Assembly: GCA_034620365.1 (NCBI GenBank)
Contig: JAQGEQ010000318.1
Location: 124,001 to 188,000 of the forward strand
Length of the DNA: 64,000 bases
Direction: 5' to 3'
Origin: Pegea sp. RAD2-039
Lineage: Eukaryota; Chordata; Thaliacea; Salpida; Salpidae
The notes below the pieces were generated by a model that was given only the letters and a program-made list of their open reading frames with translations, did not search any database and was not told where the DNA came from. Position numbers and translations under genes: made by a program. The number at the start of each line of letters is the position of its first letter. The first letter of the stretch is position 1. Of this stretch, positions 44,565 through 58,994 are shown piece after piece.

Positions 44565-47490
44565 ATTTTATTAGGTCACTAGATGTTAGAGGTTTAGATT
44601 TGATTAATTGATTTCAGGTCATCAGAAAGTAAAGATAGAATGAAGATTTAATCTAAAGATGCTTTTCTTCTATAGACAAACAAAATTGAAATCTTAATAA
44701 TCTGAAATCAATAATTATTTATATAAATTATCTTAATAAATACTTGAATGATATTTACATAATTTAAATATACAAATATTTTTAATTTACAAAAAATATA
44801 AAATTTATCTGTCTGTGAGTTCCTCTTAATCTTGAAAGTTCTACAAAATCCAAGTTATTAATTTACTGTAGAAAGCTTCATTTTCAATTGGATTTAACTT
44901 CCAACTATTTTGTTTTCAACAAGCTCTGACTGATGTATAACTTCATATAAGAAGTTATGTAATTACTATCAGACAGAAATGATGATTAATCCAAAGATGT
45001 TGTTCTTAGAGATTCCTTTTAAATTTCTCATTTTGAATAATTGAATTGACTTTTGATCCATCAAATGTTTAATTTGAAGACATTAAGAATTAGTTAGAAA
45101 GGTTTTGATGCATAAAAGATTCATTAGATTTCTATAAGATAGAAAAATATTAAAAAAAAAAGTTTCAATCAAAATATTTTTACATCAACAAAATAATAAA
45201 TAATTTTAATTACAGAAAAGTAACAAAAAAAAACAACTTTTTTGTTGGTATTTATAGAAAACAACCAACATTAGGTTCATATTGATCAACTTTTTCTCAC
45301 AAAATTCTTTATTAACATATGGCAGAATAAGCCGCAGTTATTTCCTATTCCATTAGTAAATTTACGGTTTTATTTCTTCATTAAAAAACAAATAATATTT
45401 TTCATTAATTTCATCAAATATATATTTAAGTTTTATCTTTTTTTGGATATGATAAAAACTTGAAGAATTTATTTTAGAATAAAAACAATTACTTACAGGT
45501 TGTAGAAATATCAGAATATTTTCTAATAAACTTAGTTAAACTTAGTGTGAGACAATAACCAAGTTTTTTACGTTGTGTTTGTAGATGTCACAAAATTTAT
45601 TAATAAAAATGTAAAAAAGGTTTTCTAAAAACCCACAAAAAGCTAATTTGACAAACTAATTGTTGATGTTGATAAAAATTTGTAAACTATTTTGTTTTTC
45701 TCAAACTCTTTGAAATTTAATTTAAAAGTTCAAACCTTTATTACAATTCCTAAAAATAAAAATAAAATATTTAAAAAATGTTATTTTAATTAATAAACTA
45801 AAAAAAAATGATTTTTTACCTAAAAATAAAAGATGTTAAAATTGTATTTCGTGGAAAACTTTGAAAACTTAAAAAGTAGAATCAAATAGGATATATGGTT
45901 TGTAATCAAAACTATTAGATTGTTTTGATCGTTGTAAATAAGAACAATTACATGTGACTATTGACAAGAAGTTAATAAATTTTTTTCCTTCTTTCAAAAG
46001 TTTGATTCAAATTGAAGAAATAAAAATTTTTAAATGATTTTTCTGATGTTTAATTGATAAGATTGCTTTCATAAAAGCAACTTTGAATAACTTGATGTTG
46101 CTGACAAAACACTTTAAATGATTTGAGATTGACTTGATTCAGTTTTATTCGATAACTTCAGCTCGTCTACTTTTATGAAGATCTTTTTTGATATAAATTC
46201 AATAGAAAAATGTTTATCACTAAACCTTGAAATGATGATTTTCTTTAACTTTTTGTCATTTTTCTGTAAGATTTGAATGAAGATTGAGAACTAATTATTT
46301 ATTTAAAAAATTATTAATAAATTATTCAAAAGTTTGTCACAAAAGATTATATTTCAATTTTATCATTTTTTGTAAAAATTTTCTTATTTCAAAAATCTGT
46401 AAATTGAAAAAGTCAAATTATTTTGACGAATTCAAATTTTATCTAAATTTCTAAGAAAAACTTGAAACAGTTCATCACTGTAGACTCAATAAACTAAAAA
46501 TTGATTCTGTTACAAATTTGCTAAAGAATCACTTCAAAAAAATGTTCACAATTAATATTATAATAATTTCACTTTCTACAGTTTAAAATCCCCAAAAAAA
46601 ACTTTTGAAAATCACATTTTGAAATAAATCAATATTTCATCTAAATGTTATCAAAATTCCTAATAACAAATGTTTTCTAAATTTAGTTTTTCGAATTTAT
46701 ATACTCTAATTATCAAAAAATAGAAAAAATCTTGAAATGTTTCTACAAATTTTTGATTTCTTTTTAAGCTTATATGTTAACCTTTAAAACTACAAACAGA
46801 TAAAATTCTATTTTACTCATTTAAGTAAACCTCTCATGAGATAAAAACTTTTTTACTTCCAAAGTCGAGAGCTTTAATCATTTAGAAAATAATTCAAAAT
46901 AATTGTAGCTTAAAAAACAAAAAACAAATTAATAAATATTCTAAATACACAAAAATATTAACTAATACAAAATTAGTTAATTTAATTACTAGATGTAAAT
47001 AATTACCACTAAAACCTGACACAGCAACTGTAGTTTGACCTGCATTAAAATGTTAGCAACTCAGCAACTCCTAAACTTTTTTTACAGTTTTGTCAAAATG
47101 TTGGAAAAGTTTACTTTCTTGAATTTCAAGATTAAAAAGCTTTTTTTTAACAATTTAAAAACTTGATTGTCAACCTGTTATTTTGTTTATAAGTTTATAA
47201 AACTTAACTATTTGTGCATTTGTTGCAAACTGATGTTTTGAACTAATTATTGATTTGAAAACACAAATTCAAGTTTTTTATGAAAACAAAAGTTTTTGAA
47301 ACAAAAGTGACAAAAAAAATGTTAATTAATTAAAAAAAAATATTTGACATAAAAAAGACAATTTCACGGTAAAAAGTGTTTCAAACCTAAAAATTGTAAA
47401 TTTTAAATCACGATTTAATCTTTTTCTAAATAATTGATATTTCAAAGACACTTTTACAAAATATTCAAATTTTGTTTATAAAAGATGTCA
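44565..47490. other. Gene-poor AT-rich intergenic stretch
   Basis: About 2.9 kb upstream of the GPCR. Apart from its presumed promoter, nothing specific was seen. Confidence 0.6.
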
Positions 47491-48813
47491 ATCGATATTC
47501 AATTTTCTTTTTCAGATCAAAAACGACAAAAAGTCTTCTTCTGATTCGCGCAATTCTTGATGACGTCATTTAATCTACTTCTTTTTATTCTCCTTTATTG
47601 GAAGTTGCATCAAAGAAGAGGACTTTTGTGTCTCTAATCTTCATCTTCTACCAGATTTTTAAGACACATTTTGAGATGAAAAAAGATTCTAGAAGTTTTC
47701 TGGATCACTTTTTCCACCTCACCGAGTCGAGAAGATCGCGGATGACGTCATCATCTTTGATTGATGTGTTTTCAGGATCTTTACTTTCATCAGCTCCTGA
47801 AGTCACGTGATTGGTTGATGCAAACGAGTTCTTTAATTTTTGAAAAACAAAAAAACTGATACTTGATAAAAAATATGAATTTAAAGATCAATTTAAAGAT
47901 CATCTTTGATCTTTGAAGAGATTAGATGATAAGATTTCGGCTTCTATGTGATTATCTAAATCTTCAAAAAGATCAAAAGATGTTGAAATCGAATTTTTAT
48001 CAGACTTTGAGGTTATTGGGAGTTTTTGTTGGATTATTACAACAAAAACAGAAGAATTATGAAATCTACATCATCTACAACTGCATCGTTTACAAACAAA
48101 CACTAGAAAGCGGAAATTGTGACGTTTGCAGTGAAAACTACGTTTTAAACGCTTCAGTAATTTCCTTTTTTCATAGAAAATAAATCTTTGAAAATCTTGA
48201 AAAGATTTGAGCGAAATAAACAGATGAGTCAGCAAAAAGTTTCAGGCAAATTTGTGAATTTAAACAGCTGGATATGGATCTACATCTTTGTAAAGATTTA
48301 AAAGATATTTCTAACATTTTTACGCAACATTTCATCCTTTGACCTTTGTGGAAAGCAAACAAAGTCACACATCAGACAAAGCGTATTCAATTCAAATTGT
48401 TTTTGAGCTAAGCCTGTTAAAGAATTTGAAATAATTGAGTTTTATAAAAGGCGTTAAGAAAATTACTTTTATAATGAAATATATTTGAAGATAATTTAAG
48501 TTGTTAGAAATAGTTTAAAATTTAAAGTAAGGTTTTTAACTTATTTATTTTTAGAACTTGTTTATTTTCTGAGTGTTTTTTATTTGTAAAATTTGAGTTT
48601 TAGTAAGCTTATGAAAGTTACAAATTGTTTAATTTATTTACCAATAAAAGTTTTAAAAAATCAAAAATAGTTAAAAATAAAAAAATTACATAAAAATAAA
48701 TTTCTAAAATAACTTTAATGTAAATATTTGCAAACATTACAGTTCAGTAAATATCACAATTTTTTCAGAAATTATTCTAAAAACTTATAATTTTGTAGAA
48801 AAATAAGTCAAGA
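47491..48813. other. Intergenic region with exon-like minus-strand fragments, unassigned
   Basis: A minus-strand block at about 47727-47797 reads ADESKDPENTSIKDDDVIRD then LLDS between ACTTCAG| and |GTGAGG, and a block near 47585-47645 reads RDTKVLFFDATSNKGE and a stop. A further minus frame at 47900-48060 (NSISTSFDLFEDLDNHIEAE) has no usable donor. These may be the 3' exons of a small or broken gene. I could not join them into one frame, so no gene is called. Confidence 0.3.
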
Positions 48814-49731
48814 ATGAAAGTTATCTTAGCTGGATATCCAAAAACAGGAACCAAAACATTAAAAGCAGCTTTTGAACAGTTAGGTTACAGTAACTACGAT
48901 TTTATTGAAAGTTATGTGTACCTTGGAAAAGAATGGAATAAGATACTAACTGAAGGAGGAACTAAAGAGGATTTTGTGAAGATGTTTAAAGATGTAGACA
49001 CAGTAACAGATCTTCCATCGTGTTTTTTTTGGCAAGAGATCCACGAAGCTTTTCCTGATTCAAAAGTATTTCGAAATTAAAATTTGAAATTGAAGTTTGA
49101 AATTTTACTCTTTTAAAGATCATTCTAACTCAAAGATCTTCTGAAGATGAATGGTGGATCAGTATGAAGCGACAAATATCGAAAGGAGATGGAATCATTT
49201 ATCGCATCTTACTTCTTCTCTCTCCATCCTATTACGCTTTCAATGTCTTTCTAAGAAAATTATGTGAGAAAATGGCTTTTTACTAAATAATCACCGATTA
49301 GAATGTTTCAGGTTTCGTTGTGTTTGGGTCTTATGGATCTGATCCCTGGATAGGAGAGAATAAGATCAATGAATTGGTGATGAAGATGAAGTACAGAAGA
49401 CATAATGATTACATCCTTCATGTAATTTCACAAAATTCTCTCAAATTTCAACTTTTATTTTTGATTTAATATTTTTTAGAATGCTCCAAAAGATAAACTT
49501 CTTTTATTTAATTTGAAAGATGGGTGGGAACCTCTTTGTAAGTTTCTTGGTCGTGAAGTTCCAGACGTTCCATTCCCTCATATGAATAAGAAAGGAGTTA
49601 TTATCGAGGAATGGATGACAACTAACCCACTGTTTTTAAAAATGAAAAGAGAAATGATAGTTTCTTCATCTTTATTAATTGCTTTATCAGCTGTTTTTAC
49701 ATATAAACTGCTCCAGAAATTCTATTTTTAA
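48814..49731 (+). CDS. P-loop sulfotransferase-family protein
   Basis: Likely transfers sulfate from PAPS to an unknown acceptor. Four exons join in phase to 252 codons: 48814-49065, 49119-49263, 49312-49421, 49480-49731. The 5'-phosphosulfate loop is at residues 9-16 (PKTGTKTL, in AGYPKTGTKTL), followed by the 3'-phosphate-binding strand and helix, IL.QRSSEDEWWISM, where the Arg-Ser-Ser fits the PAPS 3'-phosphate contacts. Near the end DGWEPLCKFLGREVPDVPFP is the conserved C-terminal block of the invertebrate Sulfotransfer_4-type family. Residues about 229-245 are hydrophobic (IVSSSLLIALSAVFTYKLL), suggesting a C-terminal membrane anchor. There is no signal peptide, so the catalytic domain is probably cytosolic. 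A poly(A) signal lies at 49819-49824. Confidence 0.85.
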
Positions 49732-49831
49732 TTGAAATCGATTCCAAAGTCTGAATTTATTCATTTTAATGATTAAGATGAGAAGTTTTTGAAGATTTTT
49801 TAAATATAATTTATTTGTAATAAAAGTTTAA

Positions 49832-50435
49832 AAAAGATATTATTTTAAATAATCATTTGGCAGCCTGATAATTTTATTAAAACTTGTTGAAGTCATTTAA
49901 AAACTTCTTAGCTTGCAAGACTAACACAAATTCGTTAAATAAAGTTGACTGAATCAATGTTCTTCTGATTCGTTTATTACAAATTGAAGAATTTGAATTT
50001 TAAATTTGCATTTAATGATTTTATTATTTAGTTTGAAAAAGTTCATCGTTTTCGTTATTCAACAAACAAAATATCAAATAATTTAAAAAATGAATTTTCT
50101 TCCAATATCATCAAATATAAAATAAATTAATTTATTTGAAAGTTTAAACAAAACTCTTCGTGGCTTTAAGGTTTAATTTTGATTCTTTTTTAAATTGTTT
50201 TTGTTTTGTTAAATAGAAATAAACTTCAAGTCCAGTTTATATTGAAGAGGAAACATTCTAATCGTTTCTGTTTCGATTTGTAATGAGGCAAAAATTTATC
50301 TTTTAAACCTTTTTTTAAAGTAAACTAAAAAGTTGTTGATTTTTCACAAAAAAAATTATCAAATGATTCATCTGATAATTTATCTGAATAAAACAAAACT
50401 GAAATTCATTTCAATTTTTTTTAGAAAAATTACAA
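49832..50435. other. AT-rich intergenic DNA
   Basis: No exon or repeat recognised between the sulfotransferase poly(A) signal and the dispersed repeat at 50.44 kb. Confidence 0.6.
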
Positions 50436-50439
50436 ACAC

Positions 50440-50720
50440 CTCATATGACTTATGGCCTGCTTCGGTCGAGACCATTTTGTATGCCAGGGCAGAAATTATG
50501 TTTGCCGGTCGTTGCTATGCAGCAGGATTCCACTTTCCCCACCAACAAGGAAATACAGCGGAACAGATGCAGCTACACCCAGCTGACGTCACAGGAGCTG
50601 TAAGAAGGACACTGAGTACAAAGACGGACTGCTTACGAGGCTCAAACTCCGGATTTAAAGTCGGATTTTTGTGTCTTCTGTAGTCATAGAAACTCACATG
50701 ACCCTTCTACCAGAGGTTCT
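50440..50720 (-). mobile_element. Dispersed GC-richer repeat (SINE-like), copy A
   Basis: About 280 bp of markedly higher GC in AT-rich flanks, matching 53752-53985 over most of its length. Shared + strand blocks include GCCAGGGCAGAAATTAT, ACAGCGGAACAGATGCAGCT, CACTGAGTACAAAGACGGAC and AACTCCGGATTTAA. Copy A has about 60 bp (TTTGCCGGTC... CAACAAGG) that copy B lacks. Reading frames across it are not conserved between copies, so it is treated as non-coding. Possible pol III B-box relic: GGCTCAAACTCC. Confidence 0.7.
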
Positions 50721-51426
50721 CGCAAATATGTGTCCATCTTGGCTCCAACCCGAGATCTTTTCAGCTCTTTTTTATTAAAAGCTCTCAATCTACCTTAGCG
50801 CTTCTAAAAACATATTTATGAAAGTTTAAAAAAAAGTAATTTCTGAGTAATCGAAAAAATTGATAAAATTTTGAAGTGTCTTATGACTTGATGTTGATGA
50901 TGACGTCATACTTCTTAAACAACTACAAAATTGAAATAAGTTAGAAATAATTATAAGATGATAAAAATAGATTTTAGTTTTAGGGGTTAGTTCCATTAAA
51001 ATATAATTTCTATATTTTGAATAATTGCTAAAAAGCATTTTAACTTAAAGTAAATCGAACGCGATGTAAGCTGATAAGAAAAATTTCAAAATTTTTAGTT
51101 GAGTGGAATTCGTCATTCTTTTAGTCACTATAACTTGTGACACTCTATAAGAGGTTTGTGGTTTTGATCTATTTAAAGATATTCTTTTTTATTTGGTTTC
51201 AAATTCAAGTTCGAAGGTGATGTTTCCGACATTAGAAAGATTGGTTTTTAATTTTAGTCGAGGAAGTTTACTTACCTCTCAAATAGTTTCTTGTTTCTTT
51301 TGAATTAATGATTTTTTTCGATTATTAAGATCGCTTCAATTTAATTCCCAGAGAATTTAATTAATCGTATGGCTGTTATTAGTAATTCTAGTCGCTTTAG
51401 ACTAAACTGAAATAAGAAGATACAAG
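50721..51426. other. Intergenic DNA upstream of the Ly6-CCP-VWA gene
   Basis: AT-rich. One TGACGTCA near 50901. Presumed to hold the promoter of the downstream gene, but nothing specific is recognisable. Confidence 0.5.
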
Positions 51427-53143
51427 ATGAGAAGTTTTGAAAATAATTTTTTCCTTCTATTATTATTTGCAATTGTTTTAACAGAAGGTAGGCTTTCTGT
51501 TTAGTTTTTAGAAAACTTCAAATATTCTTTGATCTCAGCGTTACGTTGTTGGAAATGTGAAAACGCGAGAAGCGATGAGGAATGTAGACTCAAGGGCGAG
51601 CTTGTTAATTGTCGATCGAAACATGTAAAACAGTTCTCCAAAAATCTTCTTTTCAATAAACATTTTTAAACAGTCTTGCTCTTCGGAATACCGCTTTACT
51701 GGATTCAATAAACTAATCACCAGAAGATGTAAGCAATCCCATGCATGCAGTAACAACCAAAATCAGGTTTGATTTTAAAGTTTTAAAACCAAAAGTTTGA
51801 CCCGTTTGAAGCAGAATACTCGGCCAGCTTGGATGTCAACTCAATGTAATGATTTTCAAGGTTCAGTTTGCAGGTGTTGTTGTTTCACTGATAAATGTAA
51901 TGAAGAAGAACGTAACTCATGCAGTCAATTAAGTAACTGATCCATTAATTTGATCTTTTTTTATATCAAATTGTCTCTATAGAGAAATGTAAGACTCCGA
52001 TTTTAATGAATGGAGCGGTTTCTTGCAATTGTAAAGGTGTTTGTAAATACTACTGTAACCCAGGTGGCTATAAATAGATAAATTTCTTGAAATATAATCG
52101 AATCTTGTACAGGATATGCTTTGAAAGGAAACAAGAAGACTAAATGTAAAATAAAAGGATCTTCAGAACATTATAGTGGACAAATACCTGTTTGTATAAG
52201 TGAGATATTCAAATGAATTAGTAGCACCTTACAAAAAGCCGCTTTTAAATTTACTGAAATTCGTTTTATTGATGCTATTTCAGCTACTTGTCCACAGCAA
52301 ACTAAACTCCAAAGAGTAAAAGTAAATTGCTCAAATGGAAATCAAAGAGGATCTCTTTGTAGATTCACTTGTCATCGAGAAACGTTCACCTTTGAACCCG
52401 GTTCTAACAACGAAAATGTCTGTCTTCCAAATGGGAACTGGTCATCACCATCTCCTTGTTGTCGATGTAAGTTCAACTGTTACGTCATCAGCGCTACTAA
52501 CTCTCGATTTCTAGTACCATGTCCACCTGACTCATTCATGGATTTGATGATTGTGTTAAACTCTTCCAAATCTGCTGGATTGACGAATTGGAAAAAGACT
52601 TTAAACTTTATCTCAACTCTAATAAGGTTTTTCTTATTTTGTTGTTTCTAATTTAACTAATTTCTTTTATCAGCCAGCAACCATTAAGTAGAAAGAAGAG
52701 CAGAGTTCTTGTGATGAGTAATAGTGTTGGTAGTTACATCTTCCAAAACCATGAAAACAAAGCAGAAATAAACCGTATCCTCATCAATTTGTTAGCGGAT
52801 AATGATGTATATACTAATAAGGACTTTAAAAACATACTGAAGAAAATACGAAGAAGATCAGATAATCGCAAAAATGTTACTGACGTTGTTCTTTTTATCA
52901 CTTATGACAATACTGATGATGACTTCTTAATCATTTCACGTGACACGAAAAAAGATAAAATTGAAGTAACTTAATAAATTGATTTATTAGTTATTTTGAC
53001 GCCATATATCACAGATTTATAAGATTGGAATCGGAAAGGTTCTTCGTAATAAGAATCGAAATAACTCAGATAACTTCTCTTCAGAAACTTACAAATTGAT
53101 GAATCAAATCGGACATGATGTTTGTGAAGATTCTTGCAAGTAA
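51427..53143 (+). CDS. Secreted Ly6/uPAR-CCP-CCP-VWA protein
   Basis: Ten exons join in phase to 413 codons (one exon 4 acceptor choice changes this by a residue): 51427-51487, 51539-51624, 51674-51766, 51815-51932, 51983-52063, 52113-52199, 52284-52466, 52515-52626, 52674-52965, 53015-53143. Residues 1-20 are a signal peptide (NNFFLLLLFAIVLTEG). Residues 21-119 resemble a three-finger Ly6/uPAR domain (LRCWKCENA at the start, CCCFTDKCNE at the end). Two CCP/sushi modules follow (about 121-176, KTPILMNGAVSC to VCI; and 178-236, four Cys and NWSSPSPCC). A VWA domain fills 240-413 (FMDLMIVLNSSKSAG, VTDVVLFITY, YKIGIG). The MIDAS motif DxSxS reads NSSKS, so metal binding may be weak. CCP-CCP-VWA recalls complement factor B/C2 without the protease. 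Function unknown; extracellular recognition or adhesion is plausible. Poly(A) signal 53276-53281. Confidence 0.85.
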
Positions 53144-53404
53144 AGATTTTCTGAAGTGAATGATGATAATTTTGGACATTTCAATTAAATCTGTAAATAA
53201 ATCATTGAAAAAACAAACGACATTTTTTATAAGTTTTTCGCTTTTGAATGAAATATAAAAGCGCGATGATTTTGAAATAAATGAATTTTGTAAAAGATTG
53301 GTTTGATTCTCTTACTGGTAATTAACAAAAATAAAAGTTTTCAGCAATCGAATTTTTTATCTGTAAAATAGTTTATAGTTTGTCGACTTTCGTATAATTC
53401 TGAT

Positions 53405-53575
53405 ACAAATGTTACTGCACCTGCCTTCTAGCTAGGAAGTACCAGGTTCGACCCCAGGTGGAGACATATAAAACTCGTGAGAAAAACCATAAAAAACTCC
53501 TGAGAATGTGTGTTAGCGAGATGTGCTCTCTTTAGGCACCCTCCTTCGCATTTATATATATATAAATTAGGCTCT
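53405..53575 (+). mobile_element. tRNA-related SINE
   Basis: Contains a perfect pol III B box, GGTTCGACCCC, at about 53452-53462, preceded by CTGCCTTCTAGCTAGGAAGT, which looks like the anticodon arm of a decayed tRNA. The 3' part (GAGAATGTGTGTTAGCGAGA, TGTGCTCTCTTTAGGCACCC, TTCGCATTTAT) is the same tail found at the LINE ends at 14.1 and 11.7 kb and inverted at 38.7 kb. It ends in a short TA repeat. No A box is obvious, so the head may be truncated. Confidence 0.75.
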
Positions 53576-53751
53576 GAAATAAATTCTTTTAGTCAAACTT
53601 ATTTATTTTATAAATTTGAAATTAATTTGATTAAAAATAAATTAAAATCGTTTCAAATCTAATAAATAAACTTTTAAAAATACTTGTTGATATTAAATGT
53701 CATCAAACCAGTCAATTTATAAAAAAGTATCATTCTTCAAGCTCAATCACC

Positions 53752-53985
53752 TCATAGGCCCGCGTCGAGAACACTCACGCTGTAAGCCAGGGCAGAAATT
53801 ATAAAGATAACAGCGGAACAGATGCAGCTGCGCCCAGCTGGCGTCGCAGGAGTTGTCAGAACGACACCGAGTACAAAGACAAACTGCCTACGAGGTTCCA
53901 ACTCCGGATTTAAGTTTAAAGCTTTGTGTCTTCTTCTTGTGAGTCATTAACCAGACTCTTTTACCCGGGGTTTGTTGCGTAAAAT
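53752..53985 (-). mobile_element. Dispersed GC-richer repeat (SINE-like), copy B
   Basis: The second long copy of the family at 50440-50720, about 230 bp with an internal deletion relative to copy A. It keeps GCCAGGGCAGAAATTAT, ACAGCGGAACAGATGCAGCT, GAGTACAAAGAC, CGAGGTTCCAACTCCGGATT and TTTGTGTCTTCT. CGAGGTTCCAACTCC resembles a degenerate B box. Confidence 0.7.
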
Positions 53986-56609
53986 TTTATATGCAATCGG
54001 TATTATCCACAAAGTGAAACTTGGAAGCTTTGAAATAAGCTTCTAATTCTGTCCTTAATGAAAGCAACAAGCTAGCTTGATTAGATTTGATATAATTGCT
54101 TGTAGCTATTAGATATGCTGGCTAGTATGATCAAAAATAAATGATTCAACAAAAATCGTTGCCTTATGGTAACAACTTATTATTTTAGACAAATGATAAC
54201 AGACTGAACGAATTTTTGTTATTAATTAGTATTTTGTAAATCTAGTAGTTTTGTCTTTTGATATAGAAGATAATTAAATAAAAAATTTCTTTTATACATC
54301 ATCAACATTATCTTCACCAAATTCAAAGTATGAAAGTATTTTTGATAATTTACTATGCTTTTATCTATCAAATAACTTGATTTTCTAAGCTTTTGAACTT
54401 ACTTTATTGTGTAATAAATGGTATTTAGATATAAAAATATTAAGCCTTATGACTTTAAATATGACCTCTTATTCGATTTTTTCGCAAAAATTAACACTTT
54501 TTTTATTTTTTTTAAACAAATTTTTTACTAATTTTATATTATTAAATCTTAATATTATTATAGTTGTAAATACTCGATAAAAATATATTTTATACTTTTT
54601 TTTCTTTTTTGGGCGAAACTTTATTTTTGCTTACTAATTAGTGTAGGCGTGTGCATAGTTTCCGGACTAAGCCTCAAATTATTTTCTTACAGCAATTATT
54701 AATGGATTTGTACTTAAAAACGGCTTATTTCTCATATTTAATTTTTTGTCTGCTAAATTAACTTTGCCTTTGTCTTGTAGTATTTAGAAACTTTCTCAGT
54801 TCTAATTTCTTGATTTTACTGAAATCTGTTTTTACCGTGAAAGTTTTTTTTAAGAAATAAACTTAATTTTCTAAATAATTTTTTGTCTGTAATTTTAACA
54901 TCATTATAAATTTATATCAATAAATGTTTTTTAAATTAAAATATCAATTTTAATTTTCATGTTTTTAGTATTTGTTTTTTTATGTTTAATATAATGTTTC
55001 AATAATTATTCATCAGTTATAACTGTGTCTCATTGGCAGTTTTTGTTACAAGATAATTTGTTTCATTTATTCGTAAGTAATGAGACACAGTTGACATAAA
55101 AAAAAGTTAAAAAAGTTTTATTTTTGAACCTAGAAATTTTGTTAGTTTCATGAAAATTAGTTTTTTTTTTGTTTTATTAATTGTTTATTATTTCTTTGTT
55201 TATTTCATGGAAATTTGTTTAGTTTGTGTCAAAATAATTAAAGTATTGTTATTTGCCTAAAAAATAAATTTAAATAAAAAGATTATTTTATATTGAGTAA
55301 TATGAGATATAAATATTTTATATTAACAATAATCTTTTATTTGTTTATATTTTAACTTATTATTTAAATAGTTTTAATAATAAATCTTTTTGCTTTCTTG
55401 AAAATTACTTTTAATTGTTTAGCTTAAGCTAATCTAATATAATTTTCATGTTTTTATTTTAAATAACTTTTTGTTACAAGTATGTTATAATAATAGAAAT
55501 AAATATCAAAGTATTTGTTTATTTTTTTAAAATTCAAATATCTTTTGTGTAATAATATTTTGTGTATGTGAACTAATATTATGAAATTCTTATTTATCTG
55601 CTATCTTAGTTACTAAATGAAATGTTTTCATTCATTTTTTTTTACTTTTTTTTCACCTCTATAAGTATCATATGCCCTTTTAAGCTATAAATTATTATTT
55701 ATGAAAATATAATTCAAATTTATTATCAGGTTAAAACATTTAAGCTTATTTAGAAAATATTTTTAAATAAATAACAGTTAAACTGTATTATAGTTCATCA
55801 ACAAAATTATTGAATAAAAATGGTTTAGAATCTGTTTTTTTCTTAAAATATTCTGTTTTTAAGTTTTATTGAATCTATTTTATCATTTCTTTATTCTTTT
55901 TATGTTTGACATTCATTTAGTTTATGTTAGTTTAAGATGTTTGATTTTATTTGGAAAAGTGGTTTAAATAGTTTTTTATAAATTTGTATTTATTCGGTTT
56001 ATATTTTTTATAGTAAAACCATTAATTAAGATTGTTAAGTTAAATTGTTTTTGTTTAGTTTATAAAACTTTATATAAACTGTAATTATGTAAGGAATTTG
56101 TGATAGAACGTCAGTTGTTTACTATTTATGTGTGATAATATCTTTGTTTTCATAATATTCAGCCTTTTTAAGTAAATTTCAAAGTATTTATCTGGTTATT
56201 TCAAAGTATTTGTTTTTGTTGAAATTTATTGTTTTATAAAACTTTTAAAATTTATTTCTTTAAAAACAGAATGTACTTTTTATATTTAGTGCTAGCATTT
56301 TTTAGATTTTGTAATAATTTTTTTAACTATAATGTATTTAAACAGTTATATTTATATTGTATTGCACTAGCTTATTTTTAGATAATATTTTTATTCTATT
56401 GTTTTGTATCTTTGTTTTAATTTATAGAACTGTATATTATTTAAAGGTATAAAAACTGTTCTGGAAAAACGTTATCATATCGTCCAGACTTTAAATGAAA
56501 TAGATTTAATTTTTTGAGTTTTAATTTACTTCTGAAAATTACTTCAATATTAGTAAGTATTTCGACTGATGATTATTTAGTTGCTAGATTATTTATCTTT
56601 TTAGTAAGA
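53986..56609. other. AT-rich intergenic DNA upstream of G-alpha-i
   Basis: About 2.6 kb with no coding signal. It holds an inverted repeat with perfect 14-bp arms at 55020-55033 and 55079-55092. The G-alpha-i promoter should lie near its right end; no core element was recognised. Confidence 0.6.
55020..55092. repeat. Perfect 14-bp inverted repeat with 45-bp spacer
   Basis: Arms AACTGTGTCTCATT and AATGAGACACAGTT are exact reverse complements. The 73-bp unit could be a very small MITE or a transcribed hairpin. No other copy was seen in the window. Confidence 0.8.

Positions 56610-58994
<2,385 letters not shown>

Noticed and set aside
47598..48183. Frames of 70 and 85 codons on the + strand
   Set aside because: No homology. 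The minus strand offers equally good fragments, and neither strand gives a complete gene model.
50333..50697. Frames across the repeat at 50.4-50.7 kb on both strands
   Set aside because: Not conserved in frame in the second copy at 53.8 kb, so treated as repeat DNA rather than coding.
53405..53470. Functional tRNA gene
   Set aside because: A B box is present, but no cloverleaf with a paired T-stem or acceptor stem can be drawn, and the sequence continues into a SINE tail.
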